In this document: one piece after another, positions 46,988 to 58,819 of the stretch
Numbering within the stretch: position 1 is the stretch's first letter
How the letters are laid out: each line of letters starts with the position of its first letter
Assembly (NCBI RefSeq): GCF_033118175.1
Contig: NC_083694.1
Coordinates: forward strand, 35,549,608 to 35,613,607
Length of the DNA stretch: 64,000 bases
From: Dama dama
Taxonomy: Eukaryota > Chordata > Mammalia > Artiodactyla > Cervidae
Direction of reading: 5' to 3'
Position numbers and translations under genes: made by a program
Notes under the pieces: model-generated
The model's input: only the letters and a program-made list of their open reading frames with translations
What the model was told of the DNA's origin: nothing
The model's database searches: none

Positions 46988-47285
46988 TTTGTTTGTTATA
47001 TTCTGCCACTTAGCTTGGGTAGCTGAGGTACAGTGGAAATTCAAGTGGAAATACTAAGAATCAGAAGCCTGAGTTCCACTTTGCTTCTGTCATTTGGGGA
47101 TTTGAGGAAAGTCCCTGAACCTCTCAGAAGTGAAGTTTCCTGATTTGTAATTAGCAATACCTGACTTATGGAGTTGCTGTGAGGATGAATGAGATAATGC
47201 ACAAGAAAGCACTTTGAAAATTCCAAAGTAATATTGTCCATAAGTATTCAGGGTTATCATTAATTGTGTTTAAGTACACCTTTCT

Positions 47286-47493
47286 GGGGCTTCCTGGTAG
47301 TTCAGTGGTAAAGAGTCTGCCTGCAATGGAGGAGCCACGGGTTTGATCCCTGGGTCAGAAAGATCCCCTAGAGGTGGAAATGGCAACCCCTTCCAGTATT
47401 CTTGCCTGGAGAATCCCACAGTCAGAGGAGCCTGGTGGGCTGTAATCCATGAGGTCGCAGAGAGTCAGATATGACTGATGTGACTTAGCATGC
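47286..47493 (+). repeat. Bov-tA SINE
   Basis: Sense copy. ACACCTTTCT flanks it at 47276-47285 and 47494-47503. Confidence 0.93.
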
Positions 47494-47503
47494 ACACCTT
47501 TCT

Positions 47504-48445
47504 ATTTGAGTTGAGATTTTGTCGCTTTTCAAAAACAAACTGGTGATGTCTGAGTAATGGTTCTTTCCGGTGTCCAGATATAACAGCAAAAGAAGTCAAA
47601 TAAAGCATAATATTAATAAACAGTGATGATGATGACTGAGATGGGTAGAAGGATAATCTTTAAAGCACAGATGGGAAATTCAACACCTGGAATTTTCCAG
47701 AGATTTCCAAAGAGATTCCATGACTTCTGATGCAAATTCCAAAGTTCAGTGTGCTCCTTCTATTGCACTGTCCTCCCCTTCGCAATAGCTTCCCTTGGGG
47801 AGTTATAAAGTGAGACCTAATTTTTTATATGCTTTTATAAGGCTCTCATGATGGAAGAGCTGGAGAGCATGAAAACCCAGCTCTGGCCAGTGTGTCCAAG
47901 TGGTGCACGGAGCACAGGCCATGGGGAATCTCACGACGGGAGCCTGCCACCCAAGCACTGCTATTACATGTGGTGCTGTGAGAAAAGATGGCAGCCAACA
48001 AACAGAGAATTGTCCCCCTTCCTCGGAGCAGTGACATGGGCAAGTGTGTCTGGCAGCTTTTTCTGAACACACACGCTTGGCTGGACATTCCCCTCAGCTT
48101 CTAGAGGGACTGGAGAACACAGATATTTTAAAAGTCCAACATCAGGGGGAGAATATAAGCGTATATTACAGAACTGACAGATAGGATTCAGGAAAGATTT
48201 GCTTAAGATTAGAACTAGTCCAGGGAAAGGCCCAATTGCTAAAAGCAGCAGTTGTTTGAATTGCACAATGATACCACATGGTGGCTCTGGAAAGAACTGC
48301 ACTGAGAAGACAAAATGTCTAAAAGCTGTTTTCCCTACAGCAACCTCTTTCTGCCAGGCATGGTGAGAATTTCACAGCACAGGTGCAATTAAAAATAGGA
48401 AATCCACTGAATATTGGAAACTGCTTCCTAAATATTTCAAAGAAG
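47504..48445. other. Intergenic, no feature seen
   Basis: Several overlapping frames of 70-112 codons at 47803-48302 on both strands, none with a recognisable domain or codon bias. Not called as genes. Confidence 0.55.
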
Positions 48446-48447
48446 TA

Positions 48448-48690
48448 TTTTATTTTTATTTATTTATTTTATAAATATGATTATTTATTTACTCAGCTGT
48501 TAGCTGTGGCACATGGGGTCTTCAAACTTCTTTTGGCAAGAGGAATTTTTAGTTGTGGCATGAGAATTCTTAATTGTAGCATATTAACTCTCGGCTGTAG
48601 CATGTGGGATCCAATTCCCTGACCAGGGATCAAACCCAGGCTCCCTGCATTGAGAATGCCAAGTCCCAGCCACTGAACCACCAAAGAAGT
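48448..48690 (-). repeat. tRNA-derived CHR-type SINE
   Basis: Antisense: T-rich tail, 'actcagctgttagctgtggcacatgggg', 'ttccctgaccagggatcaaaccc', 'agccactgaaccaccaaagaagt'. Possible duplication CAAAGAAGTA at 48438-48447 and 48682-48691, but the right copy overlaps the element's own end. Confidence 0.82.
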
Positions 48691-48849
48691 ACTTTTTAAC
48701 TATTTTCTCTTATGAAACCTTTTCTAATAGTCCCCAGATGGGTAGCAACCTCACAGGACTGGATGTGGTAATCACCCACTTTACCCCTGTCTTTCTCACC
48801 CAAGAGGGGTAAATCCCTTAAGGACAGGGCAGTGTCTTTCATCTCTGAA

Positions 48850-49075
48850 TGGCAGACTAGTGTAGTGGAGACAACATCTATGAGACATCAGCCTGTTTCC
48901 AGGGTTAACTGTGTGACCTTCAGAATATTATACACTTACTAGACTTAGTTTCCTACCTGAAGAAGTGAAGATCAAAGTAACTACTTCAAAGAGTCATTGC
49001 CAGGAAGATAAGTTCATGGGTGAACACTGCCCAGTGTACAACAGATACTTGATCAACATTTGTTGAATGAACAGA
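48850..49075 (+). repeat. MIR SINE
   Basis: Sense MIR order: 'ctagtgtagtggag', 'ttaactgtgtgaccttcag', 'cttagtttcctacctg', 'cagatacttgatcaacatttgttgaatgaa'. Confidence 0.65.
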
Positions 49076-50669
49076 AGATGCATCTGTAAAGCATCTGCTA
49101 TTGTATTTTCTATTTTGAAATCTATATCTTCAGTATTTTATTCAGAAATGCAATTTAAAAATAAGTATTAAAATAAAACTTTCTTTTTGTGTATGCTTCC
49201 TGTTCTTTCTTTTGATCTTCTCTCATATCACTTCTTCTGGAAAATACTCCTTGAATTGTGCTTGTCTAATTTTTTTTCAGCCTGTCTCTTTAATCTCTCT
49301 TCTTACTACACATGTCAATATGTTAATAGATTTATGACTTGAAAATACTTGCTTGACTTGCCACTCCATCAAACTAATCTTTTATCTTTCTCCATTTTAC
49401 TATCAAAATTGTTAAGCAAACTTTCTCCTTCTAATGCTTTTCTGTGAAGACATACTACAAACTCTCAAAACTGGTTTATTACCCACTATGCTACAGAAAG
49501 CAAATACATTCTTTAATATCTCCAGTGACTTTGTAATCACTAAATTTATGGACTTTAAATATTATATCTTAATTTTTAATAAATTCCTTTAAGAATAAAA
49601 ATTCTATGTTCTAGGTGCAAAGCCACAATTTCTTAGTTTTATACTATCGAATGAGTCTCCTTAAAGCTCTTTGGACTTAAATATATATACTTTACCAAGA
49701 TATAAGAATAAAGTGAGGTAGAGTATATGAAAGTTCTTTGAACACTAAGAAGTGTTCTACTCGTATTAAGAAATATTGCTCTTATTACTGTTATCAGGGA
49801 CACAAGACGACTTAGGAACAGATTTTGTTCTGGAGGACCCTACTGTCTACTTGTGAAAAGACCTATGCAAGATAATTTAGAAATAGGCAGATGATTGCCA
49901 AAAGAACCAGTATAAATGTTTTTTGGAAAACATAAAATGATTAGGCTGGAGTGGATAAGGAGTAGGCATTTGATTACCCTTGGAGTTGATCAAAGAATGA
50001 TACTGATATAGAGAATAAATCTTTGAGGAGAATCTTAAAGATGGATTAGAAAAGTGGTGGGAAAGTGGTTTCAGGTAAATAGCCCTGTAGGATATATACA
50101 GTGCAGTAGTAGGTGAAGATTTTGGAAAACTAGGTAAGAGTCATAGGGGTGATACAACTATATTACTATATAATTCCAAGTTAGCCTGAAGACATTCATA
50201 TAGTACATAAGTGACCAGATGTCGAATTCCAAGGAAGCAAATATTCTGATCAATTTACTTTTGGGGTCATAAAACATTCCTTATAGCTCTAGCATAAGTG
50301 TGATTTTTATGGTATATTAGCATTTACATTTAAGCAGAAGAAAGCACTTTTTGATTTATTATATAGAAAGTTAATTGAAGAAAGACTAATATTTCTTAGT
50401 TTGTTATAGTTTAACCCAGCAGACTTGACTCCAGCGGAAGGCCCTGTGGAATCCAGTTCTTAACTCCCTTACTTCTGTTTGAAGCTGTCATGGCTGTCAT
50501 TCAGTCAGAATGGAATCCCTAAGGCTAGAGAATCCGGTGCTCTGGGAAAGCTGCTTCATGCTGAGGCTTGGGAACCTGCCCATCCTCTACACAGGTCTGA
50601 TAGCTATAATTATATGTGGGAAGGACAATGCCATAATCTGGGAAATGATACAGGTTCCTGTCATGCTCA
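49076..50669. other. Intergenic AT-rich DNA, no feature seen
   Basis: No ruminant insertion, no coding frame and no RNA recognised over 1.6 kb. An ATATATAT run lies at 49681-49689. Confidence 0.55.
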
Positions 50670-50748
50670 GAAGCGAGGGGTAGTAGTAGCAGTGTTAGTC
50701 GCTCTGTGTGTGTACGTGGTGTGTGTGTGTGTACGTGTGTGTGTGTGT

Positions 50749-50789
<41 letters not shown>

Positions 50790-50978
50790 CGCGTGCGCTC
50801 TGTCGTGTCTGACTCTTTGCAAACTCAAGAACTGTAGCCTGCCAGGCTCCTCTGTCCGTGGGATTCTCCAGGCAAGAACACTGGAGTGATTTGTCATTCC
50901 CTCCTCCAGAGGATCTTCCTGACCCAGGGATTGAACCTGGGTCTCCTGTATTGCAAGCAGATTTCTTTACTGTCTGAG
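50670..50978 (-). repeat. Bov-tA-type SINE interrupted by a (GT)n expansion
   Basis: Antisense SINE whose start 'agtgttagtcgctc' is separated from 'tgtcgtgtctgactctttgc' by the microsatellite. The rest continues normally to 'tttactgtctgag'. Confidence 0.9.
50704..50797 (+). repeat. (GT)n / (GC)n microsatellite
   Basis: About 94 bp of GT units interrupted three times by 'tacgtg' or 'ggtg' and ending in GCGCGCGCGCG. Alternating purine-pyrimidine. Confidence 0.95.
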
Positions 50979-51782
50979 TATATATATATAAAACACATGT
51001 ACATACTTAAATAAATGCCTATCTGCTAGATCAGAGGGGTGGATCATAGCCTGTGCACATGTATTGAAATGCAAGAGAGAAAACAGTTTTTAGTTACTTT
51101 AGAAAGAATGATTATATATTAAAAATGTGTTATTTATGTAATTGTATATTAGCAAGGCATGTTAACAATAGAATGCTAATTAAAATATACCACCAAAGCA
51201 TCAGTATTTTATAACATTTTAGACTTAATTTTTTTATCATCTGAATTATAAAACAATTAGAAAAGTTTATTATTTTGAGTAGTCACTTCCCTCACCCTTG
51301 AGTTAAATCAAATTGTTCAAATTTTTACTATGCATAATTTTACTTCTTTGAAGAGCAGCTCTATTTTGTACAGAAAGATGAGAGATAATTTTTTTTTAAC
51401 GCACTAGATTAGAATAGGATGTTTGAGTTTCCCTTCTGACTCTGTCATAGCGTAACTGTTTTTGAACTCTACTGAATTGTCCTACCCCCTAGATTTCAGT
51501 ATCCTCAACTATTAAATAAAGGCTGTACAACCTCTAAGTTCCTGACAGCTCTGCGATTCTTTGAAATTACTATTCTTTTCTTGTTCTTCTCTCTTCTGCT
51601 CTCATTACTTCTATTCTTTCAGATAAAAAAAAATTTTTTTTGCCAACTTTATTTTATCTGTTCTTTTTTCATCACCTTTGTTTAGCTCAGCTTATTGACT
51701 AGTATAGTCATAAAAGATTCCCCTCCTTCAGCCTATGTTAATTTCATGTTGATTACTGAAGTTCAGTTTAACACTATTAAAG

Positions 51783-51935
51783 AACAGAGGTTTGGAGGCA
51801 GGTTGACCTGGTTTGAATCCTGGTTCTCCTACTTACTTTTTCACTTTGGGTGAGTCACTTAAATTTCTTACCCACCTGGAAATAGGGTCAAGAATGTCTT
51901 CTTTTTAAATTTGTTGTGAGAATGACTTGATCTGT
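51783..51935 (+). repeat. MIR SINE
   Basis: 'ttgacctggtttgaatcctggttctcctac', 'tttgggtgagtcacttaaa' and 'ttgttgtgagaatgac' give the sense MIR order. Confidence 0.7.
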
Positions 51936-52009
51936 ATACTTATGCCAACACATCCAGCTTTTCACTGTTGAGTTTCTGCCTTCAAGCAACCTTCTTCTTT
52001 CCATCAAAA

Positions 52010-54300
52010 CATGTTTATTCAGTGTTTACTATATGCAAGCATGCTTCTAGATGCGTGGGTACCTTGATGTAGCATGTCTCAGAGACAGTAATCATTGTGT
52101 ATAATAAAATAAGTTTTATAGTGTATTAAAAGGTAATAATTGTTATGGAAAATAGGGAACAAAACAGAGCAAGGAGAGTCAGTAATGCCAGGGGAGGAAG
52201 CAAGTTGTAATTCTAATGTAGTGCTTGCCTCTGGAGCAGAATAAGCATTATAGAGGCTGATAGGAGATTGACATCAGAGAGCTAATGGGTAGTTGGATAA
52301 TACAAGGCCCATGGGTCATTGTAGAAGGTTTGGTTTTAGCATAAGTGACACAGAGGAATTTTACAGCATGTTTAATACAGGAGCGCCCAGATTTAATTTT
52401 GTTTTTTAAAAAGGATCAGTCTAGCAGTTGTGATGAAGATAAACAAGGATATCCCAACTTCAGCACTATTGACATTTCAAGTCAGATGATTATTTGCTGT
52501 GGTGCTGTTTTGTGCATTTATAGTATCTAAAGCATCTTTGACCTCTACCCACTGGAGGCCAGTAGCACCACCTCCACAGTAGTGACCATTAGAAATGGTC
52601 TCCAGATATTACCAAATGTCCCTTGGCAGAGGGCACAAAAATGCCCTGTTGAAAGCCACTTGGGTAGACTATTGAGGGGCAAGAATAGAAGTAGGAAGAT
52701 ATTTCAGGGAACTACTGTAATAATCCAGACTAGAGATCATGGTAGTTCAGAGTGGGATGGTTGCAGAAGATGTGATAAGTAGTAGTTAGATTCCAGATAG
52801 ATTTTGAAGGTAAAGACAAATAGAATTACTGATGCAATAGATGTATGATGTGAGAAGACGAGTTAAACAGAGAAAAGATACTTTTGAGGATGGCTAGAAA
52901 ATGCTGGCTGCACAAATGGAAGTGTGGAGTTGATGTTAACAGAGATATGTATTGCTATGGGAGAAACAGGTTTAGGGCGAGCAGCAAAGAAAATGAGGAG
53001 TTTAGTTTAGAACAGGAAACTCTGTAACCTGCATCACTTAGAGGTAAGGATACCAGGAGAAACCAACAAAAGGAAGTTAAGAAGGAGCAATAGCAAGAGA
53101 AAATGAAAGAACATTGATGTTGTGAAAGACTAAAGAAAATATGCTAAGGAGAAGTTATCAATAGTCTCAAATATTGCTAACGGTTCAAGTAAGATAAAAC
53201 CTGAGAATTGACCATTTGGGTTTAGCAGTGAAGTTTTTGGTGACTATGTCAAGAGTGGTTTTGATCAGGGTGGAGGTACTAGCTTGACTAAAATGACTTT
53301 AAGAATTAGAGGAATCTGAAACACCAACTACAGACAACACTTCATTGCAGAGGGAAGCAAAGGAATGGTGATTATAGATGAAGCAATATTTTTGTTTTTG
53401 GTCTTCAGATGAAAGAAATAATAAGATATTTGTATGCTGATTGGAATTTTCTAGTAGAAAGGGGGAAACTGATGTTATAGGAGTGAGGGGGAGCCTGGAG
53501 TAATGTCCCTGAACAGACAAGAAGGGTTGAAATCTGTGTAAATAGATAACTTGGCCTTATATAGGAACATAGACAGGGTATATGTTTAACAATAGGCAGT
53601 AAGGCAGAGTATATTCCTGCATCACATCACATAAGTTGATGTGACAATGGGAATCTAAGAATTCTCCTCTGTTTTCTTCAGTTTTCTCAGTAAAACAGGG
53701 AGCAAGGTCAGCAGCTGAAAGTGGGGATGAGGGAGGAGATGTTGAACATTTGAGGAGGAAAAGAAAAGGTGTTAAATATTCATCTAGGACACTAGGAGAG
53801 TAAATGAACTAGGTGTGGGTACGCTGACTTGCTGACAGCATTAAGGCCAATGTGAGGTTCTTGGTTATAAAGTTAAGATTTTTTTCCAGCCATGCTCAAC
53901 TACCTGAGTGCAGGCATGGAATAGAGGGCATGGAACAGATGGGATAGTTGGGCTTATGGGCTGCAGCTTTGGCACAGTGGGAAAGGGCAAGGTTACTGAG
54001 AGTATAAACAATGGAATGATTCTAATGATTAACTATAAATTTAATTATGTAAGGAAAAGGAAAAATCATCAAAGGAGTGAAATCTGGTGAGAAAGTGGTA
54101 GGGTTATCGATTATGATGAGTTTGAAGGATTGATGGTTGGGATTAGATTGATGAAGGGAGTGAGTGGGAAAAATAGAATAAGAATTAAAAATAATTTAAT
54201 AAGAATTAAAAACAATTAATTGAAAATAATTGCAGTTACTGGTAGTGACAAAGTCCAGGGAATGATCATGGGAGGGGTCATAGAGGATAAGATTATTGGA
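52010..54300. repeat. Old GA-rich interspersed repeat (family not assigned), split by MER20
   Basis: 'tttactatatgcaagcatgcttctag', 'aaaggatcagtctagcagttgtgatga', 'aataatccagactagagatcatgg' and 'ggtaaagacaaatagaattactgatg' match a common ancient mammalian element whose name I cannot fix by eye. A second copy is at 58.8-60.2 kb. No coding sequence seen. Confidence 0.55.
52443..52664 (-). mobile_element. MER20 (hAT-Charlie, nonautonomous)
   Basis: 'cccaacttcagcactattgacattt', 'ctctacccactggaggccagtagcacc', 'tggtctccagatattaccaaatgtccc' and 'gccctgttgaaagccact' are the antisense MER20 order, 220 bp, close to the family length. It interrupts the GA-rich repeat cleanly. Confidence 0.8.
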
Positions 54301-54385
54301 GAAGAGAAGTCAAGGACCTGAGCGGTCACTGTCATTCTAGATGTGTGAGCATAGAGAAGTTGAGAAGTAGAATAACATGCTTAGT

Positions 54386-54590
54386 GTGTTTTAGTGTGTT
54401 AGTCACTCAGTCGTGTCTGACTCTCTGCAACCCCCATGAACTAACTCGCCAGGCTCCTCTGTCCATGAAATTCTTCAGGCAAGAATACTGAAGTGGGTAG
54501 TTATTTCCTTCTCGAGGGGATCTTCACAACCTAACCCAGGTCTCCGGCATTGCAGGCAGATTCTTTACTGTCTGAGCCACAAGGGAAGCC
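54386..54590 (-). repeat. Bov-tA-type SINE
   Basis: Antisense 'gttagtcactcagtcgtgtctg' to 'gagccacaagggaagccc', with small deletions near 54530. Confidence 0.9.
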
Positions 54591-55345
54591 CGTGCTTAAG
54601 AGGCCCTCAATAAATTGATCTTAATTTTTCTGAGCCTTTATTTTATCATCTATAAAATGAAGATTTTAGCCTCTTCCTACATACTTTAGAGGGCAATTGT
54701 AAGGATCAAATGGTACAAAATATCAGGAAATGTTTTGTAAATAATGCACCAATGTACAAGCATGAAAACTTTGTTACATTTGTTTTTGTTCATGGATTCA
54801 TGGTATGGGGCAGAAATTCAGTGAAGTGCTAAAGATTTTAGATTTTAAAGGATTAATAATAGGAGCTACTTTAGGATCCTAAGCAAGAAAGTGACATAGT
54901 CAAACACAATCAGTAGGATTTTCTCATTTACACTGGCTAGAGATTAATTTGTAATTATTTACTAGCTATCTCTCTTCTCTCTTTTCTTGTACAAATTTTA
55001 CACTAACCCCAAACAAACAGATTGGATTATCACTGTTTCTTAATATCACCTTAATATTCTCATTGTTTACATGATAACATCTATATTCCTTTGCTTGGTG
55101 TTCAATAGCCTCCAAGATCTGATGTACGTTTGCCTTTCAGCTCACCTGCTGTGCAACCTAATCTCCTCCAAGATTTCAGAATACTACATAACACTTCATG
55201 CTATTCCACACATCTGATTCTATTTGATATCATATGCCACCTACTCAATAAAGCCTTTGACCAAAGCTCATCTTTCTTTATTTTTTGTGTCTTTATTATT
55301 GAATACATGTATATTCATATAATTATTAATCAATTATTAATTGCA
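54591..55345. other. Intergenic AT-rich DNA, old MIR-like traces
   Basis: 54600-54760 carries weak MIR-like motifs ('tgagcctttattttatcatctataaaatga'). The rest has no recognisable feature. Confidence 0.5.
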
Positions 55346-55349
55346 ATTG

Positions 55350-55490
55350 TATCTGCCCTGTAAGGGCCAGGGCAGGGTCATACCATATTTATCTTAGTAC
55401 AAATGAGCAATGAATTTCATACTCATAAGCACCTATTATGTTTTTTATGCTCAATAAATATTTGTTGACTGAACAAACGAATGGAAGAAT
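55350..55490 (+). repeat. L2 3'-end fragment
   Basis: 'gccctgtaagggccagggcagg' and 'atgctcaataaatatttgttgactgaac' follow the L2 3'-end pattern in sense. Confidence 0.6.
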
Positions 55491-55546
55491 GATCGAAGGC
55501 CCCCTCCATACAAAGGGCCATGCTAAATGCTGTGTTGACTATTTTA

Positions 55547-55579
55547 TACTTGATCTTAGCCAAAAGGCCAAGAAGTAAA
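55547..55579 (-). pseudogene. U2 snRNA 5'-end retrocopy (33 nt)
   Basis: Read on the minus strand, the segment contains ggccttttggctaagatcaa, the start of U2 snRNA (about nt 1-33), with a few changes at the 5' end. It is flanked by GTGTTGACTATTTTA (55532-55546) and GTGTTGAATATTTTA (55580-55594), one mismatch, so the fragment was inserted by retrotransposition and is not the edge of a decayed gene. It lacks the branch-point-pairing region, the Sm site and the 3' stem-loops, and cannot act as an snRNA. Confidence 0.82.
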
Positions 55580-55841
55580 GTGTTGAATATTTTAAAAAGG
55601 AAAAATAGGTATATATGCTCAATAAACCTTGATTCATTTAAGTGTTCCAATTTCAAAGAGTGTCCCTGCTAAATTGGAAACTGCTGGCACAGTTAGAGAA
55701 AATGGAGTTTGACATGTCAATGAAGTAAGGCAGGGGAGTTGTAGCGTAACGGAAAGAGAACGAAACTAAAATCAGAAGCTCTGGTTTCCAATACCATTCA
55801 CACACTAGCTTTAGAATATCAATGTCCTCATGTGAAAATAA

Positions 55842-56232
55842 AGAAGACTGAGCACCCTAGAACTGATGTTTTCAAATCGTGGTGCTGGAGAAGACTCTTG
55901 AGAGTCCCTTGGACAGCAAGGAGACCAAAACAATCAATCTTAAAGGAAATCAACCCTGAATATTCACTGGAAGGACTGATGCTGAAACTCCAACACTTTG
56001 GCCACCTGATGTGAAGAGCTGACTCATTGGAAAAGACCCCGATGCTGAGAGAGGGCAAGAGGAGAAGGGGGCGACCGAGGATGAGATGGTTAGATGGGCA
56101 TCATGACTCAATGGACATAAATTTGAGCAAACTCCGGGAGAGAGTGAAGGGCAAGGGAAGCCTGGCATGCTGCAGTCCATGTGGTCACAAAGAGTCCAAT
56201 ATGACATAGCAACTGAACAACAACAACAACAT
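55842..56232 (+). mobile_element. BovB LINE 3' end, sense
   Basis: 5'-truncated from 'gaagactgagcaccctagaac' to 'gcaactgaacaacaacaacaac'. The tail is an (AAC)n run and not the usual TGAACT repeat. Diverged, no open frame of note. Confidence 0.9.
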
Positions 56233-56520
56233 CAAAAACTGAGGTATTTAGATTTTGTGACCTCTGAGGTCTTTTCCAGTGTTAATACTTTATGATTCTA
56301 AAATGCAATGAAATCATCAGATTGCTGTCAAACTCAAAATCAAGTTTTGCCAAGGAGAGCCATTTACAAATTTCTGGGTGACCAGTAAACTTTACTGAAC
56401 AACATAACTGCTCACGAGACAGAATGACAAATTATAATTCTTTTATTTTTTTCCACTATCTAAGGCAAGATGACTGGTTCTACAAGTTATGCACTGTTCT
56501 TAGCTCAAAGTCCCAAGTTT

Positions 56521-56644
56521 TATGCCCCAGTTCTAGTCTAGAAGGCATGAATAAATGCATATCTTCTTCAGGCTAGATGGAAAATGTGTGCCCCACCTCT
56601 GTTTCAGTGGTCAAATGCACATCTTCTTCAATCTAGATGGAAAA
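56521..56644 (+). repeat. Short tandem duplication (about 60-bp unit)
   Basis: Two imperfect units, 56521-56584 and 56585-56644, sharing 'atgcc/gtgccccac', 'atgcayatcttcttca' and 'ctagatggaaaat'. Not a known transposon to me. Confidence 0.75.
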
Positions 56645-57171
56645 TATGATGTATTTCAAGTTAAGCTCCAACCAATGTGCAGAGAATCACTTCTGGAACC
56701 TTGAGAAATATATAAAAAAATAACGCTGCACAATTTCAACCAAATTGGATTTGATGTTTGCTGCAGAGCCTGGAGACTTGCCTCTTGGCAGAAGTAGATT
56801 TTTCCCAGTTGGTTTCAAAAGTCTAATGATATGAAACAACAGCTCGCCTTGTAACTTCTAATAGACTACATCTGCCTCTGATGTTTGAGAGTGACCACGA
56901 CAGCACTCCCGGTAGGGATCTCACCATGCCCAAGAAGATAGCCTTGTTCTTTTAAAGAGTAATATATCGTTTTGTGCACACATGCTCGTGATTGAAGAAT
57001 CTAGGATTAACAGTGGAGAGACACACAGAGAAAAAAAGAGTAAGGTTTTATTTGTTTAAGGCAAAAACTAAATACCTCGAAATTCAACTTCTTAGTCCAA
57101 TATTGATTGTGCTTTTATTTCATTGCCACAAAATAAGTAGCATGGTAAAATGAAAAGAAAAAAAAAAAGAC

Positions 57172-57330
57172 AACTGTGGTCTTTGGAGGCAAGTGACTCT
57201 GGGCTTAACTAGTAGCTTCTCAAATTTACTAGCTAGGCGTCCTTAAAGAAGTTATAGGATTTCTCTTGGTCTTTTTATTTATCTGTAAAATAGGGACACA
57301 TTTCTAAAACACAGTGCTCTGAATTAGGTG
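57172..57330 (+). repeat. MIR SINE
   Basis: 'tggaggcaagtgactctgggc', 'tttactagctaggcgtcctt' and 'tttatctgtaaaatagggaca' give the sense MIR order. Confidence 0.6.
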
Positions 57331-57357
57331 TGTTGGTGGGTAAAACACACAGATACT

Positions 57358-57573
57358 TTAGGTAGCACTAGTGGTAAAGAACCTGCCTGCCAATGCAGGC
57401 GATAAAAGAGACGTGGATTCAATCCCTGGGTCCAGAAGATCCTTTGGAGGAGGGCTTGGCAACCCACTCTAGTATTCTTGCCTGGAGAATCCCCATAGAC
57501 AGAGGAGCCTGGTGGACTACAGTCCATAGGGTCACAAAGAGTCAGACATAACTGAAGTGACTTAGCACACACA
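57358..57573 (+). repeat. Bov-tA SINE
   Basis: Sense copy 'aggtagcactagtggtaaag' to 'gaagtgacttagcacacacac'. Confidence 0.9.
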
Positions 57574-57815
57574 CATGCACTTTACATATGCTAAATCCCC
57601 AAATTCTGCCCTGTGATAACAGTAGTGAGGATTGCTATTTTAAACAAATTAAAGGTGTTGTTTTAAAGTAAAGAATTGAATTTTTAGTCTAACAAACAGA
57701 AAAGTGAAGCAGCCTTTCTATCAAGTGATTGTTAACTGTAGACAAGGGGCTGACTGCCTATTGCCTCTTAGGAAAGAGAATTAGCAAGACTGGCTTCATG
57801 GGTGTTCTTCCTGTG

Positions 57816-57964
57816 CAGTTGCAAAGGGTCCTGTGCTTAGAAGGGCCTCATGCTTGGTTTAATGCTCCGCTGTCGACACCTTGAAATTCTTAATAATTTT
57901 TAAACAGGGGTGATGCATTCTCATTTTGCACTGGTTCCTGAAAATTACATAGTAAGTCCTGAGA
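57816..57964 (+). repeat. Unclassified interspersed repeat, copy B
   Basis: Counterpart of 41868-42017: 'agaagggcctcatgcttgg', 'aaattcttaataatttttaaacagg', 'cattctcattttgcac', 'aaaattacatagtaagtcct'. Confidence 0.6.
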
Positions 57965-58234
57965 CTTAGAAAGGAAACTCAATGCTGTATGTATGCTTGC
58001 TCAAATTTATGAAAAAGAATGCACACATGTGGAGGAATTATTCTACCTCAAAATAAGAAGAGATATTAGCATTTATGTATTTGGTTTCTGAAGGTAAAGT
58101 TAAACCTGAGTTGGTTTTGTAGAGTCTAAGTAGAGTAGATTCAATATTTACAGACATAATCATAGTCAAGATGGGAAGATAAATCAAAGGGTGGCAAGAA
58201 CATTCATATACAAAAGCTCTCAAATCAAAAGCAT

Positions 58235-58385
58235 TTTTTAGCTAGACTTCCTGGTTTCAAATCCCAGCTCTGCTCACCAGCTGTGTAATTTTGGGGAACT
58301 TGCTAAATCAGATTATTATCTATAAAATGGGATAGTTGCAATCTCATTGGATGATTGTAAGGTGCTAAGAACACTGACTGAGTGT
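58235..58385 (+). repeat. MIR SINE
   Basis: 'gacttcctggtttcaaatcccagctctgctcacc', 'agctgtgtaattttgggg' and 'tctataaaatgggatag' give a clear sense MIR. Confidence 0.75.
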
Positions 58386-58819
58386 TCCAAACTATTACCT
58401 ATTACTGTCACCTACACAGTAACCTTGGCCAGGTTTCACTAATGATACCTTTGAATTTTATTGCCATCATAAGTCATACCCACTTGAGAATAATGTTCAT
58501 GCTTTTTAATGTGCAAAGGGAAATATCAATAAGTGGCTTAATAACTGGGAATATATGTTTAAGTGTGAGTCATTCATTTACATATGTATGTGTGTATATA
58601 TTTAACTGTTAATCACTGAGTGTTTGTTATATGCTAAGTTCTGGGTCAGATGGTACTGGTAAGCTGATGATGATGTTTATCCTCTCAAATAACTCATCAT
58701 CTAATAGAATATACAAACCTGCAATCAAAAACTTACAAACTGAGTATGAAAAGACCTACAGAGGGATAAGTACCTGGTATAATGAAATAAAAGAGAAGTG
58801 CCCCTAATTCATTCTTGAG

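Noticed and set aside
47803..48302. Cluster of overlapping frames on both strands suggesting a small gene
   Set aside because: Four frames compete, none with a recognisable product, start context or splice evidence.
55547..55579. Functional U2 snRNA gene
   Set aside because: Only about 33 nt of the 5' end are present, with no promoter elements, Sm site or 3' stem-loops.
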